NCBI GenBank assembly: GCA_023079485.1
Contig: CM041084.1
Coordinates: 8,368,609-8,432,608, forward strand
From: Archilochus colubris
Lineage: Eukaryota > Chordata > Aves > Apodiformes > Trochilidae
DNA length: 64,000 nt
Reading direction: 5' to 3'
The notes beneath the pieces were generated by a model. It did not search any database and had not been told where the DNA came from. It saw only the letters and a list, made by a program, of their open reading frames with translations. Made by a program: the position numbers and the translations under genes. The number at the start of each line of letters is the position of its first letter. Position 1 is the first letter of the stretch. This document shows, in pieces, positions 49,501 to 61,500 of this stretch.

Positions 49501-52500
49501 CCTATGAACTCTCTGAAACCATTAATGATCGATCAATAGAACATGAGTCTGAATATGACCAAGGGGACGATGAAATCGTTTATGACAAATCTGAAGCACC
49601 TGAAGTATATGCTTCAGAGTATGGAGAGGAAGAACATTATGAAGGCAATGATCCTGACCTGACAGAAGACCAAATAGAATATGGGGAAGAGCCTGGAGAA
49701 GAAGATGAAGTGCTAGAGCTTGAAATCAATGAACCCCTAGATGAATTTCCAGTGAGTTTCTTTCTATTGTATCTTCAAAGATAACATTGCTTTACGTGCA
49801 TGGGGTTTTAGACTGATTTGAAATCTGTTTACCTCCCTAGGGAGGAGGGGAAATTAGACCTATTATCACTGTCTGCCAGTTTCTTTATCTAGGCTGTGAC
49901 AAAGTTTGTGTTGACAGCTTGTTTGGCGGTAGGTAATGCTCCTTTGTCATGCTGGAAGGCAGTTGAGAATCATGACCTTGAGAATTGTATCCTTAAGGAA
50001 GAAAACAGCTTTGTGTGGTGGAGATACACTGCCTATTGTAAGAAGTACTTAATGCAAAAGCTTTTATCCAGGCTTTAGACAAGATCTGATAAAGTCCTTC
50101 GAAGGTGAAAAGATTATTGACCTGCTAAAGACATCTTTAAGGTGCTAATATCCCAAAGTGATTGATGTCCTGCTTGTTCATCCTTTTTGTAAGTGAGAAC
50201 TGTCTAAACCTGAATAAAGAGATTGGAGGTTAGCTCAGAAAATGTCACCTGCATAATTCAATATAATTTAAACAGTGTGTTGGAGAACATGCATTTGGTT
50301 TAATTGCTAGTGAAATAATTTAGGCTTAATTAAAACTGTATATGATGAGTGAGGTATTTTAAAATACAAGCAAATCTAAGAAAGGTTTTACTTATTTTAT
50401 GTTCTGAATTGCTCAGGGTTGAACTTGTTCATATGTGAACACTTGCAAAATGTTTTTTAAATGTTTATATTTTTGATAGGGTAAAATCTGTTAATTTATA
50501 GGTACTGCAGATTAATGTTTCATTTGATAAGAATATTCTGTAGTGTTTACTTCATAAACTTGTAATCAAAGAATGTAGAAATATAGAAGTGGATGGAGCA
50601 AACAGTATATTATCTACAAAAGGTCTTTATGATGACATTGCTGGTATCTAAATGAAAACTGTTTTGGTTATTTGATATTATTTAAAGTATTGTCTAGTTA
50701 AAAGCCCTGCTAATTATACCTTTGTGTGATTTCTCACTTATAACTGACAGTCCTGATAGGTACAATGTTCCAGTAACAGTGCATAAAGACCCCATCTCTT
50801 AGTGGCTTGTATTCTGTAAAGTTTTCCTGTGTCTTTTCACCTTGCATTACTGCTTCAGGATGAAGATTACATGCAGTCCTATAATGAGCAGGGAATGGAA
50901 GAACAAGAAGAATACACAGCTGATGAGGAACTGGAAGAATCCCACACAATGGCAAATGAATCAGAAGAGGTATGTTGTGAATATAATGGTAACTTAAATT
51001 TACCAGTTGTTTTAGAGTTTGAATTTGTAGAATTGCCCACATTGCTGGGTAAGAACTGATGCAGCTTCCCCAGCATTGAATTATTGGTGATATTACTCTT
51101 TGTGTAAGGTTAATAGTGATAGGATGTATATAGTCTGATATCAGATGTAGTGGATCCACTCTCCTTGGAATGAAAATCATATGAGAGTTCAAAATGTCCA
51201 TATTTAATAAGCTTCAAAATTTGGAACTTCAGGGGCCCTACTGAATAGGAGAATAATAGTAATACTGCATGCTGTCTCTTAATAGCTGTGGCGCCTCACT
51301 TGTATAGGTGGATCATTTGGTACTGCTTGGAGTGTAGATAGAGTTCTCCTATGTCCCACTTTGAGGAGGAGTGTAAGCGTGGAAGGTTCTGTATGTTAGG
51401 GAAAAATCTGTTTCCTGTTTTGAAAAAAAGCTGTGGTGGGACTAACATTTCTATGAAGTTTATCTAAATTTTTCAGTTATGAAAAGGATTAATTCCTTCA
51501 TTTGCAAGAAGAAAGCTTATTGCAAAACTGTTCAGTATATGTTCACTACTTACTGCCTGGAACAGTGCTATCATACCTGTTATTAATTTGCAGCAACTTT
51601 TGATGTGGGATTTTTTCCTTCCCCACCAGGAATCTGCTTCAATATTACTTTTATTCCACTTCTTAATTAGGATTGAATGGATTACCTGCTGAGAAGTGTA
51701 GCCAGAGTGTGTTCCCTCTTTGGAGCTTTAACTCATCAGGAAATTAATTCCTCAAAGACACAGCAGCCTTCTTCTATGAAGTTCTAACAAAGGGGTTTGC
51801 TGTGATACTCCAGTTGTGAAAAACTTAATATAATGTGCTAACATTTCTTTAGTAAGTGAAGAGAGATACTTTGAAAAGGACCACCTGCACTGCTTAGTCT
51901 TCTCTTTTGCAAGTCTGACACACCGAATCTACCTTAGAGAGCTACCTTAGTTTCCCACTTTCTAAGTATTAAATCTACCCTTCCAAATAACTGTGAAACA
52001 CTTAAACACTTTATTCATTTGTTGTATTATATGGGCTTTCCTACTGGTGTGTTAAAAGCCACAAAATTGTGCTGTTTTGAAGGCACAGTCTGTACAAGAT
52101 GATAAAGGCACTGCACCTCAGGCAAAATTAAGTTTGTAGCTGGCATTCACTATCAAATTTCATAGGATCTGAGAATGTTAGGTTGTAAGGGACCTCAACA
52201 ATCATCTGGTCCAACTCTTCTCCTATTATTATTTATGTGAGATGTCTCAGGACCCTGTCAAGCTGAGAATTGAAATTGTTCAAAGTGGGGGAATTCACCA
52301 CTTCCCTGGGGAGACCATCCAGTGCCTGACTGTCCTCAGTGAAAAATTTACTGATTTAAAAAAAAAAACACAACACAGCTTCATTTTTAGTGTAAACTGG
52401 TGAGAATTGTGTAATAATTACGTTGTCTAAACTGGTCCAATTCAGAATTAAATGCCTTTCATTCAAAAGAACATTAATTCAGATTTTTAATTTGTTATTA

Positions 52501-55500
52501 ATAGAGCTCTTAGAGAATTTGTTCATCATGTAATGTGAACATTTTAACAACATCTTTATTCAGTTAATCTGCATTCCAGCTTCATTCTGATGGGATGCAG
52601 ATTGCCACCGATTTCTTGTATCCAAAACGGTACCATCTTTTTATTTATTTCATACTTCATTTATGTTGGTTGCTAGGGTCACAATTGCACTTTCCAAATG
52701 AGATTACCAAGTAGAAAGAGAATCCTTGTAGATTATCCACTCTCTTGGTAACATGGTTAGAAGAATGTCTCCAGCTCTGAATATTTTATTTTAGTTATTA
52801 TTTTTTTTTATCATTATATAAACAGCACTCCTTAAGTGTCTTAACATTGACTGCTTGTAAACTAGGGTAATTACTGACATTGTTGTCATAACTGAAGGAG
52901 GGTAGATTTAGGTTAGACATTAGAAAGAAATTAATTTGTGTGAGGGTGATGAGACATGCTGCACAGGGAGGCTTCCCCATCCCTGGCAGTGTTCAGGAGC
53001 AGGTTGGATGGGGCTTGGATCATCCTGGTCTGGTGGGAGGCATCCCTGCCCATGTCAGGGGAGTTGGAACTGGATGATATTGATGGTCCCTTCCAACCAA
53101 AACTTTTATGACATTCTGTTCTAGAAAATGAAACACAAAAATGGAGCTGCAAATAGATGTCCTACAAATAAATAACCTTATTATTTCTTTATTGTAGTTT
53201 GGCACCTGAGTAACTGAGAGCAAAGCTGGTAGAGAAAAGGTTTGTTAATGTTGTATTTTAAGCAACTTCCACATTAAGTGTGAAGACACTTCTTGTCAGC
53301 GTGGAGGAAAAATTATTAAAAGCATGCAAACTAAAACAGCCAAGTTTTAAACATATTTAGAAACTCTTAAGTTTGTTTTTTATTCCTTTTTTTTTCATCT
53401 GTGCAGTGGAGGTGTCCTTGGAATAGTTGTAACATCCTCTTTCTTGCTCCCTGTTATTTCTTGATCCTTTAGGATTGAGCAGTTTCTGTTGCGTCAGTGT
53501 GAACCTCTGGTAGAATCTCCCACTGCTTATTTTTTAGTGAGTTAATAAAAGTTCTTTTTTTCACCTTAGCAATATTTCATGAAGAAGGCTTAGCCTTTAC
53601 AACACTTACATGTTTTGTATATCTTAGCACTATGGCACAAAGCTCTCCAGGCCACTTGACAATCCCATGTTTAGGAGAATCCTGTGCTAAGATCAGCATT
53701 TATCATGCTGACTGGTGTTTTTTCCTTTCCCTGCTCTGTGTGTGTGTTATCAGTCCTGCAGCTGTGCAGTAAGCTGCTGGGGACAGAAACACTCTTGCTC
53801 CATAGCAGATCATAACCCTGTGCGAGGAGTTCTGGTCAGTGACTGGGACTTATGGCATTATTATTTAATGAGGATGGCAGACAAACTCTGACCTTGTGAT
53901 AGAAGAAAGGTTGTTACTTTTTTTCATAAGCAAGAGTCAGCAAAGCTCTTTGGTAGCTTTGTGCTAGGTGTCAGAATGGGAAATGTTAAGCTCCCTTTGA
54001 GGAGAGCTAGTCCAATGAAGTGACCTCAAGTGGCTGTTCAAGGACTGGTTGTGTGTATGCAGAGATATTAATGGTTACCAAGTATTAAATAGAATCCTGT
54101 AAGATAATGTCTGCACTTGTGTATTTTCCTGTAGAAATTCCTTTTGGAACATAGAATCCATTCCTATACACTAATCTTGGCAAAACAACTCATCCTATTA
54201 GACTGGAAGTTGGAAAATATGATCTAAAGAAGTCTTGCATGCTAGAACTCTCAAACAAATTCTGGGGGAAAGGTGTATGCACCTACACAGCTCCAACAAC
54301 CTTTGCTGGACCTGTATGTAGAGAATGTATGGTTGGCTGTCAGACATGTTGGTGTCTCCATCACAGCTAATATAAATCCCTCAAAAATATGTGTAGTCAG
54401 ACTTGGACATGGGTCAGTTAACATTCTCAAGCACTGCCATTCCTTGGTGCCTGCTTTTTCATTACCTCCTTTGATTTTTTCTTTTTGGCTTTGATATTTA
54501 ATGCTTGTACAGCTGTTGTTTGCTCATAGGAGACATGACCATTATAGTGGTGAATGGAGTGAGTTATGCCCAGAAGACTACAGGATTGGTATAAGTAGCT
54601 TAGAATAAAATAGAATAACACTTAGAAGTTTGAGAAATGTTTTTTATTGTTGTATAGAAAAGTGGTTGTCTTGTAGCCTTTTACAACTTTAATTTTTATT
54701 TTATTTTTTTTAGAACAGATATATCTTTTTTCCACAATGAATAATTTTCAAAAGGCAACAGATTTTTCCAGGGGTATTTGTGGTACCATTTCATTGAAGA
54801 ACTGTAAAATTTTTCAAGACTATGTAAACTGCATTAACCATTCTAGTCCTAATTCTGCAGTCTGAGCTGCAAGTAGAGCCTCAAACAATAAGTTTTGCAC
54901 TCACATCTGGGTTGATGTGACTGAGACCAGTCTTTGATGAATTAAAACTGGAATTCCAGCATAGCTTTTAAGGGTCATGGAGATAGAGAGTGGATATCTG
55001 TGGCATATGCTTTAAAATAAAGCAGGAGGCTCAGACCAGTGAGAGCATGTCTTGCAAAACAGCCACACCAATTTTTACAACCATATCTTGAATGGAAAGT
55101 TCTTAAATACAGGCATCAGGACAGTAAATTACTTGGTTTACAGTATTTAAAAACATAAATTTGTTAGAGATACTGCTACTCCATTCTCTTTTGGGAGTAA
55201 GATGCTAACCCTTTCTTTCTCCCTTGTTTTTGTTAGTTTTTATTAAACTACCTTGGTGTCTCTTTCCTTGCAAAAATCCATCTTCTGTTCAAGCCTTTTC
55301 ATAGAGGTGCTTTGATTACACATCAGTATGGTAATCAGAGCAGTTGTGCTCAGTTTGGGTTTGTTATTGAGGTCTGAATTTCTTTCAGTCTTGAAGGATA
55401 TTTTTTTGCCTACTATCCTGTCTGTTGATTTAGCTTAATTTCTTGATACAATAAAAATAATTGTGTAAAAACATATTTTTACAATTTAAGTCTTGAAGCA

Positions 55501-58500
55501 TTTTGTAAACTTTGGCTTTTCTCTTAGCTGTTGCTTACATTTTTGTGAGGTCAGGAAATAGAGTGCTTGTAAATGTTTGCCTGGAATGGATGAAAACCCA
55601 TTCTGAGATAAGGAGGTGATAAAATGAAAATAACTTGTGATCATCAGTTTATTAAAGCCCAGTAATGAAGTACACAGATCATGTATTCACCAGACCAAAG
55701 CTTGGGTAGCTTTGAGCTTGAGTTCATATAATGTGTTGTCTTTAAAGCAGGAACTGTCTGAACAGGTCCTGTCTCTGATCTTGCTTCCCATGTTTCTTTT
55801 TGGTTTGGGGTTAAGTTTGGCTCTTGAATAAGGAAATTTGCAATCTCTTGCACCATTCTACCATTAATTTACTATCTGTCCACCTGACAGGCACACTTGC
55901 AACGCCTTTTTCATATAAATAACTACACCAGACTGGTTAGTTAGAAGATGAAACCATTTTTTACGTATTACATTTCACTGTTTTTAAATTATCCTCAAGC
56001 AACATAAATTTATGTATTCAGTGGCTTTTCAAAGAATTACAATTCATGTGCAGGCACTAAGAAGTGAGAGCAGACTTGTGCAAGAAATAACCAAATACAG
56101 ACTAACCAAATATTGTATGAAAATAGAATATTTCTAATTTTAAACTCTAGAAATCATGTATAACTTCTATAACATTTTGAACATTAAATTTATTATACTA
56201 GTAGAGGAAAATGAAGGAGAGGGATATATTTTCATCTGAGACATCATTTCATCTAAATAACAGAGAACTGGAAAGTAAATGAAGACAAGGGGAGTAGCCT
56301 TCCAATAAAAAAATTTCGTATATTCAGATGTTGTCCAATCCTGTTCTCTTTTCTCGTCATCAGTTGCTAAATTAAAACTGGGAAATACTGGGGAAATAGG
56401 AAAAGTAAAGAATACAGTTATATATATAGAGAGAGAGGAATAAAATTGGGATTTAAGGTTATCTGGTTTTGTCATGTGGTGGTTTTTTTTTGTTTGTTTT
56501 TTTTTAACAACATGCTGTCCACAGTTGTTAACAAATGAAGAAAACACTAGTGATTTAAGGTTTGTGTTACTTGAATCTGGCAGTATCCCAGGTTTACATC
56601 TTAATCCTAATTCAGTGGTAAAACATCACTCTGTGTGCAAAAATAGGTCCTAACCTGATAGGGGTTCTAACTGGAGTTTCCATATTCCCTTAAATACTGC
56701 AGTAAAATGGGTTATCTAATTAATTGCTACCATATAATTTAATACACATTTAACTCTATGTCTGTAAAGAATTCGCCAAGCTTTGTAACTGTTCACTGAA
56801 TTATGTATGAGAATAATGCCAGAAAAAATTGTACAGAGAAAGTGTTCTCTTTTGATACTCAAATGATAACAAGAAAGCAGATTTTTCAGTTTGCATGCCC
56901 TCTGTATTTTGTGATACAGGCAGCTATTGAATCTCTGGAACTACAAGAAGAAGCAAAAGAAGAGTCTGATGAAGAAGAGGATGATGATGAAGAGTCTGGA
57001 CGATTACGTTTCAAGACTGAACGGAAAGAAGGAACAATAATTCGACTCTCGGATGTAACAAGAGAAAGGAGAAACATTCCAGAAACTTTGGGTGAGGTTT
57101 TGTGACCATAGACTTACATAGACAGGCTTACTCATTAGGAAAGAGTTTAATGGCAAAAGACAAAATGGTCACCTTCTAACTTAGGCTGACCTGTACTGAA
57201 GTTGTCCCAGGTCACTGTAGACTGTTGTAGCAATATGTGTAATTCCTGTCTCCATGGGAGGAATGTGTAAGCATATAATGTTTTGAAAACCAGTGCAATG
57301 GTTGTTCCTTTTTGACTTTTGTGGTGTCTTGAAAAGTATTCTGCCACAATACATAGTGAAGCACAGATCAGATCAGCTGCTGCTGCTGAAAGCATGGAAG
57401 CTTTTAAAAGAATTTCTTTTGACTTCCATCTGTGAAAGCTTTTCAGTTGATAACACAAATCTTTTTACTTGTGTTCTGCTGTGAAATAGCTGTATATTTG
57501 TAGTGTTTTACCAGGAACATAAGTGTACTGTGGACCTGTTGTGTTCCTACTGTTGGACTGGTCTAGTGGAATTTTCACTTGCTTAAGAGTGTGTGTTAGA
57601 AAAATATGGAAACCCCTATTTTCTGGGTTAGTATTTTCTAATGTGAAACAATCTGGATCTCTTACACCACCTTGATTGCTCAAGCAGTGTCTAAAAGGGT
57701 ATATTTTTTTCCTATTTGAGTAGCATAAAACAACTGTGTTTGTTTCTAGGATCACTGCTGTGTATAACTAATGAATTTGCCACTGCTAGTTCAGAAGGAG
57801 CAGTGGATTTGCAGCTTTCTTGCAGACACTGTATTTTAGTCTATAAATAGTACTGCATTGGTTTCTGATTTTGAGAGTTAATTTCAAGATTCATATGTCT
57901 TGGGTACTCCAAGTATCTGGTGTTTTAGAATTCCCTGGCATGTACCTGCTCTGCTGGTGCATTGCCTCTTCTTGTAATGGTGGTAATAATAATAAAAAGT
58001 CAAATTAAAAAGGTGAAATTAGAGAGATAGGCAGATATTAAAGCTTGCTTTCAGAAAGGTGTACCATTCTCATGGCTTTGCTACTGAACCTAAATAATAA
58101 TTCAAACTATGGAAGAAAGCTGATCTTTTCAGGAGAATCAAGATATGCAAGAGAGTTGAGTGGTAATGAAGGCAAATTGTCAGATTGTTGGCTAATTGTC
58201 ACATACCACTGGGAGATGATGTATTTTTTTATGATACTTCAAGTTTTCTCAGACTGTAGGGATGGACTCTTGACACAAGATTGCTTTAAAATGAGTGCTC
58301 TGCAGGGTGAGCTTCAAAGTCATGCAGTGTGGATGCTTTGCTTTTTTTCCAGATGAGTCAGTGTCTTTGGGACAAGAGGGCATTATGGAATTTTAAAGCA
58401 CATACCTAGGTTGCTGGAACTCATCCTGATGACATTTTCCCCATAGCTTAAAAGCCTTCCTTTGCAGAGGATGTTAGTTCTAAGAATTTTTCTCAAGTTG

Positions 58501-61500
58501 CACAGCCTATTAATTCTCAATTTTGGTTGCCAGGAATGTGGGCTTCTACTGGGCATGGAAAAATTGGGCAGCTTTTAATTCTGTAACAAATGTGTTGTGA
58601 CTTAGGGGACTTGTTAAGTGAGCAGCAAGGAGTCAGCTGCAGAGGCTGAATGAACCAGACTTGCACATGGCATTCATGTAGGCCATGTAGTGCTCTGAGA
58701 CATTGGTATATGATTTTGAATCAAGATCTTTCTCATCTTTTGTTTGTGTTTAGCTCTTCTGAGTGGCAGTTTTAGGCAAAGTGTGTATTAAGGGGCTTTT
58801 TTCATCATTGTTTTGATAATCAGGTATTGATTCTGATTGGAATAAGACTGAAAAGAATACATACAGATAAATCTCTGCACTCAATTGCAACATAAAGGGC
58901 AACTGCAGGCATTTTTATATATCTACAGGTTTATATAGTTGGATGTAAGGAAAAGAGCAGCCAGTGAGGAGACAACCTTGTAGTGAAGCTTGATGGTTAA
59001 AGTGATTTGAATTAGACTTATTTTTAAAATTTATTTTCAAATTATTTCAGGTATCGCTCTTGAGATAAAAGAAAAAGGTGATAGAGCTTGATGAACCTAT
59101 AAACTAAATAGCATTTTTTTAAACTAAACTTTAGCAAAAATACAAACTTGCAGTTGTGAAATGTTGTCTATTCATACTAGTTTTCCATGTTAATTTGTTG
59201 ATAAGGAGACCAAATGATTGACCATGTGTTGGAAAGTTAAATGGTAAAATGTACTTGTTTGCATAAAAATGTCTGCTAGCTTTTGAAATTATAGAGCAAA
59301 TTTTTACAGATGCTACTGGTTTAAAAATGAAACTTCATTGCACAGCTCCATCTCCTTACTTTAAAGTCTGAACATATTTGAGAAAACACTTAAAGAGGAA
59401 TTAACATTTCAGTCGAAGTTACAAACGTAATTTCCATTCTGTCACATTTTGGTGACCTTTTGTGACAGCTTGTCTCTATTGGAGGAGTGCATTCTTACTT
59501 GCTGATTAAAGATGTCATTTGAAACCATTTTATTACCAGCAATAGTGAAATTAATCTTGACACTTAGAGACACTAGAAAAATAATTGCTGATTCACTGCA
59601 TTAACTGTGTGTGAGATCTATGCAGTCAAGATGAGAATAAGTGTGTGCTGTTAAAAAATATGTTAAAATATAGAAGAGTATACTCATCTTGCCTAAACAG
59701 TTTTTTTAATCCAAGGTAATATAAATAGTGGGTTTGAAAAGTTCAAAGGAATAGTACAAATATATGTGTATATTTTATATACCTGTTCCAGAATGTGATT
59801 TATGTTGCAAATCTCTCTATTATCCAAGATAATGGGGATTGTGGGGTTTTCAGACGTGGGATTTGCAGTGCCCTTGGCACTGGAGCCACCCAAGGCAGAT
59901 GTAGCTGCAGAGCCCCTGTGCTCAGGGTTGGTGTAGGCAGGAGCTGGTGGCCATGTGCTGCAGCATCCTGCAAGTTCTGTCCAGGGTGTTTGGCAGTGTC
60001 CAACAACGTTTTGGTTACATGACAAGAACTTGAGGAGTTGGCCTTTTCATGTGAAAACCTGGCTGTGCTTCAGGAGAGTCTAGAAGGGAAGGGGGCTCTC
60101 TTCTTCCTTTTGCAGTCTGATCTTGCTTTCAGGGAAAACAGGGACCATTTTCCTTGCTCCCTGCCCTGAAAAAACATCGTTCACACTATCTTCTCTCCTT
60201 GGTCTCTGTATGTGTGGCAGAATGCTTTTAAATTAGATAAACAGCCCACCTACCAATAATTGAGCTGTCTGTATATCTTGCTGCATGGTGACTGGTAGCA
60301 ATATGAAACACTTGAGGTATTAATGAGTTTAGTTCTCTGCATGAGTCTTCACTTTTGTAGTTTGTCCCTGAGGCTCTGAACCTGCAGTTTTGTGTGTAAG
60401 CATAATTCTTCACAGGGAGGATGCTTCTGTGGTCATAGATGTATCAATGTAATGATGCTGCAGTGAATTCATGGGGTTTCTTACTTGGTTGGGATATTTT
60501 TTCCAAGGTCAGTGTTGCACACAGTTTGTTTTCTGGCTGAAAAACTGAATAAGTGGACTTGCCTTTGAAGACACAGCCTTTAAAATTTTAAAACTTTTGT
60601 CTAGAGAAAGTAGGAAAACAGTTCATTAGTTTTCATTGTAGAAATAGTCAAAAGTACCTGCACATTGAAGTTGGTGAGGACTGACTGCCTTGGATGCTCT
60701 CATCCCTTTCCCAAGCTTAATCAGCAGAGTTTGCTGAAGTCGTTGTGCTTCAATGCCCATTCTTTCTTCTGAAGTTGTGTCTATTTAGTGTCCTTCCATT
60801 TATGTTGCAGAGGTGAGACATTCAGACATGATCTTGTCTTCTAGGAAGCCTGCCTCTGTCCTCAGATTGGTTTAGTGGGAAATAGCATCTTATCTTGAAT
60901 GAGCATTGGTGGTAGGTACTTGTTGCAATGACTGTACTTTGCTTTTCAAGCTACCTCCCTGAGCTCAGGGTTGTGGTGGGGAAGAGAGCAGAAATATGGT
61001 CCTTCCTGTCCCATTCTTTAGGGAGTGTCAGGAAGTGGGGGAAAAAAAGGAAATTTTACAACTAGCAGCTCTGCAGGAGCTGGGCCCTCTCTGGTTAAAG
61101 GGAGTAGAGCTGTTGCTTTGCAGTGTAACAGCATCATTTGTGTGTAGATGAAAGGCTGGTGGTTTTTCCTGCAGACCAACTAAAAGCCCATGTTTGCCCT
61201 TTCACACCAGCAAACCTGTGGTGGAACTGAGCAAGCTGCAGGTATGGACAGGAAAGAGCCATTAAACCAGAGCTTTATTTTTCCCATTAAAGCAGCTTAT
61301 TTCATCCATGACAGCCAAGGTTTGGTAGGTGATTGTTTCAGTCACATCTCATGCTTTTGATTGCTTTGGAAAAGAGTGCATTTATCTTAAGTTTTCTCAG
61401 AAAACCATAGTGTGCACATTTAATACCTGCTATGACTTGAGGGAGTGTGATTCCTTGCCCCTTTCTAAGCATGCTGTGAAATTTTCCTGATAAAGCCTGA

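Larger units (their letters stand above)
50970..56919 (+). other. RBM33: RBM33 intron 6
   Basis: 5.95 kb with two CR1 ends in opposite orientation (52.16-52.36 and 52.89-53.12 kb). No extra RBM33 exon was recognised. Confidence 0.88.

Noticed and set aside
50970..51059. Read-through of RBM33 exon 6 into intron 6 (open to 51059)
   Set aside because: The donor gtatgt is strong and exon 7 continues the protein in phase, so the extra 30 codons are intronic.
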